From: Lantana camara
Taxonomy: Eukaryota; Streptophyta; Magnoliopsida; Lamiales; Verbenaceae
Assembly (NCBI GenBank): GCA_037501455.1
Contig: CM074858.1
Span: 11,830,501-11,894,500 of the forward strand
Direction of reading: 5' to 3'
Length of the DNA stretch: 64,000 nt
Part shown: piece after piece, positions 46,901 through 56,052 of the stretch
Layout of the letters: every line of letters starts with the position of its first letter
How positions within the stretch are numbered: the stretch's first letter is position 1
Made by a program: the position numbers and the translations under genes
Notes under the pieces: generated by a model
What the model was told of the DNA's origin: nothing
The model's database searches: none
Seen by the model: the letters and a program-made list of their open reading frames with translations, nothing else

Positions 46901-49240
46901 TTTTGTCATTGGAGTGATGTAGCATTCGTAACACTTCTTGAAGCAGTAAGATATTGTAATGGGTGTCTCGACCTGGAATGAAGCTATTTTGGTTTGGGCT
47001 CACAATTTATTTGATATACGACTTAAACGAAGTATAATCATCTTGGTGATCATTTTGAGCAATACGTTAGCTATTCTGGTTTGGGGTCATAATTTATTTT
47101 ATATACGGTTTAAACAAAGTATAATCATCTTGGTGATCATTTTGAGCAATACGTTACACAACGTAATGAACTGAATCTCTTTTATTTTTCTGGAGAATTA
47201 ACTTTCGAAATCAGACAAACAAACGTTTGATAAGCCTTCTTGGGAATTGATTCTCTCTCCATACAATCATTGATAAATTTCACTACGTCTCCTACTATAT
47301 CCTAATAGGTTTGAAAAAAAATAGGCTTGGAAACCATCTGCTTCCAGTGCTTTGTACGGGTGCATGCTCTTCACTACCCTCAAGATTTCCTCATTACAGG
47401 TCGTTCTTTCCAAGTTATTTTTTCACTGCCACCTTAGTGTTCATTGGTGCAAGCTAATACCTAGAGTCATCACCTCTTCGATAATATCTCCACTGAATAG
47501 TACTTAGTACTCTCAAGTGTGTTGCTTTAGTTGATCATTATTTGTTACCCATTCATCACCTATTATGTGAGCATTTATCTATTTCCTCTTTCTTCTCGTT
47601 ATGGTTGAGGGATCAAAGGAACGTTTATGTTTATCCCTGAATTGGAGCCAATTAATTCTTTACTCTTAAAACTAAATAATCTCTTCTTATTGCAATAGTT
47701 TGTTATATTCTGTCATCACTTCTTTTTTCAAATCTTTCGAATATTTATCCTGCTTGTCTCATATATAATGCTCTAGAATTTTTTTCTAAATTTTTTTGGT
47801 TGCCTTTTTCGCTTTTCGAGCACATTAAAGATTGTTCAATAACCATTATTCTAGAGCAGTGATCCCAAGTCAAAATATTTTTCAAATTTTGATTTGGTCA
47901 ATAAGTCATGTAGTGCTGCTTTTGATGATATTGATCTAAATTGGTAATTGCTAGATCAATTTCATTCAAATTAAATTCAAAAGTTCTCCATATTTTTTCT
48001 TGAGCTAAAACCCAATCTAGCATTTTCAAATTGTTTAATCAAATCTTCGAAATTTTGTTTACCACTCTATGCGATATTTATTCTCACTTTGTCATATCCT
48101 TTGTAAATATATTTGTAAAGATATTTCACAGTTGTCACTCTAAGAAAAATCTCGATGTTAATTGAGAAATATAACTTAATAATAGATATGGGTTATAAGG
48201 TACTACATATTGGTTATAAAGTTGTGTATTGTGAACTTGGGCCATCACTCTGATTCTTCTCCTTCCACAGACCAGATATCCATTTTTACTTTGTATTGTG
48301 TTTTCGTAATATGAACATGAGTAATGATATTTATATTCTCCATCCATCATATAAAAATTATTTAAGTTCTTTTATCCACATGATTCATGCGCCATGTGTT
48401 CCATAACTAACTCATAAAGTTTGGGATTCTTTCCTTAGTCAAAAAATTCAACACAGATAAATTGATCAAGTTGATCGTGTATTGTAATTTTATATTTTGA
48501 CTCCAAGATTATCAAAATATAAGCATGTGTCAACCATTTCTTTTGAAACTCGATTGCATAAATATGTGCAACCACCTTTCCAGAAATCTCCTTTTTGAAT
48601 AATTGATATTTTAAATCCTGCTACTTTTCCCAAAAAACTCGTGATGTCTTTTAAATTATGAACAATAAATGATACGATTAACAATTGATCACTAAGTAAA
48701 ACATAACAAAATTAATAAATACTTGCATTCCTTTTCATGTGAAAGAACTTCATTTGTAGATGAAAATTTGATAACAGAGTGACATCATTATTAAATCAAA
48801 TAAAAAATATTATTTGGATTGTTCATTAATTTAGATATGCGTTTGTATATACATTAAAATCAAGTAATTATTTCTTTTAACTAATTATTCTTTATCTCTT
48901 TTTTATTCTCTCATTTGATCTTGGATTCTATTTTTTATTTATATTTTTTTAATGAACATTATTTAAGATTTATATTATTTTTTATTTTTTATTTTATATA
49001 TGTAGTAGAAATAATTAAAAAGTGTATATTTATATAAAAAACTCAAGGAATGTTTAATTGAACATTATAAAAATAATTTATAAAATTATATTATATCTTA
49101 TTTTTACATACACATATATTGAGTCTCCTTAAAATTCTTAATTTAAAGTCACTCTGGTTTGACGACCTGCAATTCTAAATTATGGTATATTAAGTCGTAA
49201 GAAATCAAAAATGCTATTTGTACTTTTTAATATATATAGA
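43901..49240 (-). mobile_element. 5.3-kb Helitron candidate
   Basis: On the minus strand the 3' end is AACGTGC-AAC-GCACGTT (7-bp stem hairpin at 43912-43928) followed by GATTTGACTAG and then T. The 5' end is A followed by TCTATATATATTAAAAAG at 49240. This matches Helitron rules (5' TC, 3' hairpin plus CTAG, insertion between A and T). I see no Rep/helicase gene, so it would be non-autonomous. A decayed LINE lies inside. Whether both ends belong to one element is inferred. Confidence 0.5.
45640..48100 (-). pseudogene. decayed LINE (non-LTR retrotransposon) reverse transcriptase
   Basis: In minus-strand order: a linker with RRDYLVLRVKN.L and TITRRKRK (about 47560-47720), IIGDEWVTNNDQLKQHTLEYY (about 47480-47570), the RT segment MSPNQNSFIPGRDTHYNILLLQEVLRML...GMVLKLNLEKAFGKVRWSFL (46812-47003), LKLNFSKSHVLFTPYMSNDLKQQVTRILGM (46398-46550), and the C-terminal KWKIGNGEWTSLWNDRW (about 45820-45880). 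This order is that of plant LINE ORF2. The catalytic FADD box is degenerate and many stops and frameshifts occur. The LINE 5' end and poly(A) tail were not located. Confidence 0.78.
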
Positions 49241-50189
49241 TTATGTTAATCATCCTATCTAAAAAATAATATTTATGCATTTAATTTAGATTTGATTGTA
49301 TAAACTAAAGGAAGATTATATGATTAATTAAATTTAGATAATTATAATTATATTAGTATTAGTTAATTGAAAATTATTACATTAACATTCATTAATTTAT
49401 TAAAAAATATTTTATGTATATCATTCAATTATATTATTTTATTAATTAGATAAGTTTATACAATTATAGTATGATTATAATTTAACAAAGTTTATGAACT
49501 TAGGTAATTAGAATTATGGACTTAAATAATTAGAATTACATTAGGATTGATTTATTGAAAATTGTCTTATGTAACTCATTCAATTTAAATTATATTTTAT
49601 TTTACATAATTACCAAAATTTATTGAAATTATAAAGTGAATCAATTTGTTGGTTTTCAATTTGTTAGATATATCTTATTATAAGATTTTAAATTATAGGC
49701 CTTAAAATTAAAAAATGGACAACTTATATTATAAATTTTGAATATAATTAATTAATATATTAATATTAAAGCAATCCTTGTTGAACTATGTTTCTTTTTT
49801 TGGTAAGTTGAAGAAGTTTTAATTATACCAACAGTCCTATTATAAATTAATAAGTACTTTTTAGATATTGGTAAATTAATAATTTATAATATGTATTTAC
49901 ATAATTATCTTTAACTAATAATTATTCATATAATTATTATGAGGTTATTTTAGGCGAATTTTGTAAGAAACTTTCGTACTTTTATAAGATATATAGATAT
50001 AAAGGGCGGCCTAAAATTAATTATATAGACAGGCAGCTCAAACAATCTCTTATGGAGGTGTTGCCGTGTTGGATATGAATAATTAGCTCAAATTGAGTCA
50101 TTTAGCATCACTCAACACTCAAATTTCTATTTGATATGCCCATCTCACTTAATCCTCAGTCTATTATTTAATAGAGGTATATAAAAGGC
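49241..50189. other. AT-rich spacer, then first copy of a duplicated leader
   Basis: No gene is seen. The last part contains the first copy (49990-50055) of a sequence repeated 180 bp further on at 50170-50235. Confidence 0.5.
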
Positions 50190-50235
50190 CTTAAAATTAA
50201 TTATATAGACAGGCAGCTTAAACAATCCCTAATGG
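49990..50235 (+). promoter_or_regulatory. promoter/leader of the RCCR pseudogene, duplicated at 180-bp spacing
   Basis: 49990-50055 and 50170-50235 share AAAATTAATTATATAGACAG, GGCAGCT and AAACAATC, each ending in an ATG (50052 and 50232). Upstream of the second ATG is GGTATATAAAAGGCC, a plausible TATA box (50178-50187). The first copy has the related GATATAAAGGGCGGCC. The first ATG opens only a short frame (MEVLPCW...). Confidence 0.6.
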
Positions 50236-51265
50236 CGATGATCTCTCCCACCATCAGTTTCCCACGCTTCCGGCTTCCTTCTTCTTCTGCACCATTCAGT
50301 TTCAGGAACCGGCCGAATTTCCTGCCATGGATTCCGGCGATGAGCTCAGAGAATAGCTCATGTATCAGGGCCTGAATAGTTTATGCTGTTTGCGATAAGC
50401 GATTTGATTTGAAAAGATATTGCCCCTGCAAGCATTAGCTAACTGGAAAAAGAATCAAAACCTCTGAGAATTGGAAATGTTTTTGAATAATCTCTATCTA
50501 TCATAATTATGTGAATATATTATTAACAGAGACTTCTGATTCTGACTTCTCTTTATAAGCTAAACAAAGGACAAGATTGATTTCTTTAACTTTTCTCTTG
50601 CATGTTTAGAATACAAATTCTGAAACCGTAGGCTGTGTCAAAACCTAAACTCTAACGAACTTTCAACATTTATCAGATCGATCTGGTATTGGGAGGTTGG
50701 ATTCACTGCAAATTGCCATCTGGAGGAGCCTTAAACATAACAACCCTCTCATTCTACTTGAAACCTTCAACCAATGCACCACATCTCGTCCTGGATCTCA
50801 TCCGAAGCAGCCCAGAATCCCTTGTCCTAATTCTGGACTTAATTCCGCGAAAAGATCTAATTTTGTATCCTGATTACCTCAAAACTTACTACGAAGACAC
50901 TCAGATGGATAGACACAGACAGCAGCTTCAGACATTGGGAGAGGTAAAACCTTATGCCTCTCCATCTCTTTCCCTACGAGCTCTTGTCTCTCCGAAGGCA
51001 ATTTTAGTCTGCATCGATGCTGAAAACGGTAATCGAACACCATTTGAGACCCATTGCCAAGGAGTTGCTGGAGTTTTGGATGGAGTCCTGTGCTGGCTTG
51101 GAGAGAGATGAGGGAGAGAGTGAGAGGGCTTATTTTGCCGATAGGGATCGGATAATCAAGAATACAACTATTGGGATCGACCTTGGTTTGAGTTTGCCCA
51201 GGTTGTTCGGGCAAGAAGTGGCAGATAGGGTATTAGGTGTATTGAAGGAATATTACCATAAGTAA
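50232..51265 (+). pseudogene. red chlorophyll catabolite reductase (RCCR, ACD2-type), broken
   Basis: RCCR reduces red chlorophyll catabolite in chloroplasts during chlorophyll breakdown. The start at 50232 gives a transit-peptide-like MAMISPTISFPRFRLPSSSAPFSFRNRPNFLPW, then stops after 48 codons. The rest of the first coding block is missing. From 50677, after an AG acceptor, the frame reads IDLVLGGWIHCKLPSGGALNITTLSFYLKPSTNAP...LILDLIPRKDLILYPDYLKTYYEDTQMDRHRQQL, a clear RCCR match. A frameshift at about 51030 (after DAENG) is followed in the next frame by IEHHLRPIAKELLEFWMESC...GIDLGLSLPRLFGQEVADRVLGVLKEYYHK and a stop at 51265. Partial deletion and frameshift make it a pseudogene. A functional copy should exist elsewhere. 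Confidence 0.88.
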
Positions 51266-51766
51266 TCTTCTGCAATTCATTTTTTGTTGCATTTGCTCTC
51301 GTAAGAAGTGTATGGAGATTGAACGAGTATTTTCATATTAGCACTCGATTCACTTAAGAGTTTCAAAAGTTTTCTAATCATTTATTTAAAAAGGTAAGAT
51401 CGTTCTTAATATTGCACAATTGGATATAATAAATATTGGCATGTTGGGTTAGATTCCATCCAGCTATGATTATTTTTTTCTTATCTTTCGTTCGTTATAA
51501 GTTGAGTTTATGTATGGGCGATTTCGTTTCATATGTGGATTGAACTCATAGTTCAGAATGTGGTGTTTAACATCACGGGTGCTACACTTAAATGTGAAAA
51601 CATGGGCTGCAAAACCACAATAACATAACTGTCTCGACTCGCCATTCGCCGACGATGTTGAAGTAAACATAATTAAAAGAATGTGCCAATTAACCACCAT
51701 TGCAACATTAGTTGACATCAAAAAATAAAAGAAAGAAAGCACGATTTAACAAATTAACCACCATTG

Positions 51767-51956
51767 CCAAAATAACATTGCAGCGTCATCAAAATACAGA
51801 TGAAATTCAAATCAATATATTCACATTTAATTCAACAAACAGGCTCAAACAGGACCATGTGCCAGAATAACATTGCAGCGACATCAAAATACAGATGAAA
51901 TTCAAATCAATATATTTACATTCAATTCAACAAATAGGCTCAAACAGGACCATGTG
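51767..51956. repeat. two tandem copies of a 95-bp unit
   Basis: 51767-51861 and 51862-51956 match with about six differences (ATAACATTGCAGCG, CATCAAAATACAGATGAAAT, GGCTCAAACAGGACCATGTG). The surrounding 51266-52427 has no clear gene. At about 52080-52128 the minus strand reads ATGGAAGTGGAGGCAGCAGC followed by a GTAAAG donor-like site, possibly a lone first exon of a lost gene, which I do not call. Confidence 0.85.
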
Positions 51957-52427
51957 CACTAAAGAAACACAAAAATAATACCAATTCAAACATATCAGGG
52001 CACAGACAGAACAGAACAGAACATCAATAGATTCACATCCAAATCGACAAATAGAGTCAGATAGAACAACCCCTAAAATGCTTTACCGTTCTGGTCTCCG
52101 CTGCTGCCTCCACTTCCATTGCCACTAGAAAATTAGGCAACGATTATGAAAAGAAAGAGGGGACAAGAAATCTCCGATGGTGGCGAAGAAAAATTGTAAA
52201 ATGGAGGTGTGGATGAAGTATAAATGGTGTGGTTGGAGAAAAAACATAAGAGCATTGTAGATTTTTCAGAATCTTGGGTGGTTTGAGAAAAATAAATTAT
52301 GTATTAGTGATCTAAAACATACATTTTACAAACTAGGGATTTAGAATAAGTTTTGAAAATATTTGATTCTCTTTATTAATCATCCCTTAAATTGATTAAT
52401 TTGTACCAAGAAATTATTAATTAAGAG

Positions 52428-52812
52428 TAAATGTTATGCTTAGTTCCTAAAGTTTTGAATCTGTGTCACTTTAGTCCTTGAAATTTTAAAAGTAACAAAT
52501 AAATGCCTAAAGTTACTAATCTATTTCAAGTTAGTCCCTCAACAACTTTTTCAGTAAGAATGTGGTCGAAAAAAATTTCATGTACACTAGGTATGGAATT
52601 AGTAAGGGTAATCCTGTCTTGTACCCTTAAGGTCACCGACATCTTTCAAAATCAATTAAACAAAAATTTTCCAGCCACATTTCCACTATAAAAGTTATTG
52701 AGCGACTAACAATAGATTAATAACTTTGGTGACTTATCTGTTACTTTTGAAATTTTAAGAACTAAAATGATATGAACTTAAAACTTTAGAGACTAAATAT
52801 GGTATTTGCATG
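52428..52812. mobile_element. fold-back MITE
   Basis: The outer about 110 bp on each side are diverged inverted repeats: ATGCTTAGTTCCTAAAGTTTT at the left pairs with AAAACTTTAGAGACTAAATAT at the right, and AGTCCTTGAAATTTTAAAAGTAAC pairs with GTTACTTTTGAAATTTTAAGAAC. No coding frame. Target duplication unclear. Confidence 0.65.
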
Positions 52813-52956
52813 TTAATTAATTATAGGCAAAATTGCATTTTTGGTCCTATAATTATTTTACTAACACATGTGGTCCTATATCTTATTAATTTTTAACACA
52901 TTTAGTCCTAATTTACGCATTTGATCCTATGTCAACACATTTGGTCCTTTAATTTT

Positions 52957-53290
52957 GGGATAATTACGAACAGGCCCCTGAGATTTGACGAAATTATAGA
53001 TTACCCCTGAGGTTTAAGAAACTACGAACTCCCCTCCCCGCCCGTTATCTCCTCCGTTAAATTTAACGGAATGTGCGAAATTTACTATTTTGCCCCTAAT
53101 ATGCTGAAACTCAGGGGGGGGGGGGGGGGGGTATATGTAATAAAAAACCCAAAGGTAAGGGGGTTAATGCAAGAATTAAAATTCTTAGGGGGTTTGATGT
53201 AAATACTTGAGTTTTGTGTCTACCTAACATTTTTTTTTTCAATGAATACTATTTAATGATATTTTAATATTTTTATGATAAACTAATTTT
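52957..53290. mobile_element. left part of a Mutator-like element related to 14258-15149
   Basis: Starts GGGATAATTACGAA and follows the reverse complement of 14258-15149 through AACTCCCC, TAACGGAATGTGCGAAATTT, GGGGTTTGATGTAAATACTTG and TATGATAAACTA. It then breaks off where Gypsy-LTR-like sequence begins. An 18-G run at 53114-53131 replaces the mixed GGGCGGCAT of its relative. Confidence 0.75.
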
Positions 53291-54085
53291 GATGGGTCTG
53301 AATATGGGGTACAAAGTCCATTCACTTTAGAATTTGTTTAGGTGAGGAAACCACTGGAAGATCGTCGGAAAAGATGGGGGTTCTACCTGCTAGGACAAAC
53401 ACACAAACGAAGTCAGAAGGCCAAGCTGGGGGAACTGGGGGTGGTTCCCAGTTTGGCTCTCCGACGCTCAAGTCAGATGAAGATCTGAAAGAGAAAACGC
53501 TAAGTATGGAGTTGCAGTAATGAAGGTTGCTTACAGTGGAGAAGATGAACTCACATATTTATAGTTTAGGGTCAGGGACCATTTGGTCATTTGCACCGTG
53601 TGGTCCTGACCGAATGTTGCCCTAACACGTGGCATTGCGAGAGAAACCTAGGAGGAATCTTTTCTGCAAAAGCTGGTGAAAGTTGGTGTTGGCAACAGTG
53701 GTAGGTGCGTGGGCATATAAGGTGTGTCAGAGAGCCGTTTTAGGGGTTGGTAACGAGGGCTTAAGAGCACGCTCGTGTCTACCAAGAGCCTTGGAGACCA
53801 CGAAATCCGTGAGGGGATGAAGACCAAGGCTCATACGAAGGGGAGTGGAAGCTTCCCTGAGGGAGAGTGGCGCTCGAAGAGAGCTTCCTTGATTGATTAG
53901 AACGTTAGCCATGTAGAATGGATCGCGCTCGTTGTAGAGCGGCGATGTTAGTCGCTTGCACGCATAGCAGAGTTGACACGTGTCTTTGGGGGATACTGAC
54001 GCTTGAGGGATTTGAGCGCTCGTGTAAGATTACTGTAACCACAAGCGGACAGGTGTCGTCATCTCGAGTTGCCACGTGTCCATAC
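53291..54085 (-). mobile_element. LTR fragment of a Gypsy element, probably Tat-type
   Basis: On the minus strand a TATA-like CTATAAATATGTGAG (about 53555-53570) is followed by TTGAGCGTCGGAGAGCC and a CCACCCCCAGTTCCCCC tract (about 53435-53470). This layout I recognise from the R-U5 region of plant Tat/Retand Gypsy LTRs. No gag or pol is nearby. The young Copia element interrupts it at 54086. Confidence 0.45.
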
Positions 54086-54471
54086 TGTTGGAAAATACGA
54101 ATCAGAAAGCAGCGGAATTTAAAAAATTTTCCCAACAAAAGGACCTTGAACTCGCAATCGTGTAACCAAATTCGTAAAGATAGAAAACTTACTTTTCTTT
54201 TATTCTTTCTTGAAGCGTTTCAAGCCACCCAAGAACGCTCTTCACGCGGCTTGATCCCCTCTCCTTTGGTAAAGCTCGAATCTTCAAACTTCTAACTTGA
54301 AGTCTCTAGAGAAAGTCCACCAACTTGATCACAATCTAACTAGTAAGGATGCTAGTTCTCTAGTTAGTGTTTAGGCTTAACCTAGGGTTTAATTTAATCT
54401 TGGAGAAAGGAAGGTGTTCAACACATGAACCAAGAATTGTCTATTAGCTCTAAAGGGGAGCATGAGCTCCC

Positions 54472-54480
54472 CTATATATA
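54472..54480 (-). promoter_or_regulatory. TATA box of the Copia LTR promoter
   Basis: Minus-strand CCTATATATAGGGG. A 7-bp stem hairpin GGGGAGC/GCTCCCC lies just downstream at 54456-54473, near the expected transcription start. The equivalent site in the 5' LTR is about 62678-62686. Confidence 0.6.
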
Positions 54481-54815
54481 GGAAAGGGGAGGGACGGCCG
54501 AACCTAGTCCTTATTGGACTAGGATTTGGTTCCTCTCTCTCCTATTACTTGATGATCAAGTATTTTCCAACTTTGACTTTGAATTCTAATTCCAGTCAAC
54601 TTTGAAGAGAGCTTAAAAAAATATCCAAACTATTTTTTGGATAATTTTATACTTTATTTATTATAAAATAAATAACTTATTTTATCTAATTAATTAATTC
54701 ATAATTAATTAACTAGATTATTTTCTCCAAAATTAGACTTTCTTTTTTTAATTCAAAATTAAACCAAAGTCTATTAAATAATTAACTAATTAATTATTTA
54801 ACATATATATATATT

Positions 54816-54890
54816 ATCACGCGTGTGTGACACGTGTCACAGTGACACGTGTCACTCACGCGAGCCACACGTGTGAATTCACACGTGTGG
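54816..54890 (-). promoter_or_regulatory. G-box (CACGTG) cluster in the Copia LTR
   Basis: Four CACGTG cores at 54831, 54846, 54868 and 54882. The first pair lies in two GACACGTGTCA palindromes and the second pair in CACACGTGTG palindromes. They sit about 350-400 bp upstream of the LTR TATA box. CACGTG is bound by plant bZIP and bHLH factors, including ABA-response factors. Regulatory use here is inferred. Copies in the other LTR begin at 63037. Confidence 0.6.
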
Positions 54891-56036
54891 AACCCTCTTG
54901 GTTCGATTAACTCGTTTAATCATTTTCAAGCCTCAACTCATGTAACCAAGTTGTTGTGTGTGACCCTCTAGGTTCTCAATTCAATTAGCAGTGACCCCAA
55001 TTAATTAATTCACTAATTAATTAATCAGTCCACAGATTAAACGACCATAGTCTAGCAACAGGTGTTTAACCCCTAGCTGAATTGGAATGTTCGGATTCGA
55101 CAGAACCTTTAAGTCATTGAATCATGTGAGATACAATCCTCCTACTTACTATCTCTCAACCAAGATCTAGGGCAAGGGAATAATCAGAACCCTAATAATC
55201 CGGTCTTAAAGCTAAGTGCATTTCATATCCATTTGATCTCAATCCAAGAAACCCTTTTCTTGATGTCTTGATCTACTGCCTTGGCCAAGGACTCCATATG
55301 GCATATGAATGACTTACACAATAAGAGATCACCTTGCAAATGCAAGTGTAGGTCCTTTCTTGATTCTCATTCACTTTCATGAGTCACTTGTGCAGCCCCA
55401 GCATAAGCCTTGAATCAGTTGTCTAAGGCGACACCCTTTAAAGCTTATACCTAAGACTACAGAGTTAACTCATAAAGTGACAAGGAACCTCAAGTCTAAG
55501 GATCAATTAATCACATCAATGACTCGTGAGATATTTCCTAATCTGGAAGTTTCCATTTCCTGAAATAGAAACTTCCTTTCCCATTTAGGAATGTTCTCAC
55601 ACGGGGCACCTCAGTGAACTTACTTATTAAAGTAAGCACCCTCATGTATCACGCACGTATCAACTATACACTTTGCACCTCCATGAAACAAGGTGGTCCT
55701 TCTTAAGGGCGTGATCCCACAAGCAAGCCTTAGAGGAGTCAGGTTGACACTCCCACTGTCTGTAGGACTCATCGGCTTGGAGTATTTTACTAATCATGAC
55801 TTATGTGATATAGGGCTCGTTTCATGAACCATTTCACCTAAATGGTAGAGTCCTAAAAGTCATCAGGATTAGGGGAGTTCTCATACATGCACAGCAAAAG
55901 TAAACGCATACCAAACAAGAGCATATAAAGAAGTGTTGCCTCAATTCGTTATTTTATTCAAAGATTGTCTGTGATTACAATAAGGAAAAGCACAAAGCGG
56001 ATATACAATCGGCTTTCTAGGGCACTATTCCTAACA

Positions 56037-56047
56037 ATCTCCCACTT
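56037..56047 (-). other. polypurine tract of the young Copia element
   Basis: Minus-strand AAGTGGGAGAT directly before the LTR start TGTTAGG, as expected for second-strand priming in reverse transcription. Confidence 0.8.
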
Positions 56048-56052
56048 GCCCG

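Larger units (their letters stand above)
54086..56036 (-). repeat. 3' LTR of the young Copia element
   Basis: 1951 bp; plus-strand ends TGTTGGAAAATAC and CCTAACA. Contains a TATA box (54472-54480), a GGGGAGC-GCTCCCC hairpin just downstream of it, and a cluster of four CACGTG boxes. Confidence 0.95.

Noticed and set aside
49990..49998. Alternative Helitron 5' end (A|TCTATATATCTTATAAAAG on the minus strand)
   Set aside because: The segment is part of a 180-bp-spaced duplicated promoter region of the RCCR pseudogene, so the resemblance is more likely the TATA region of that repeat.
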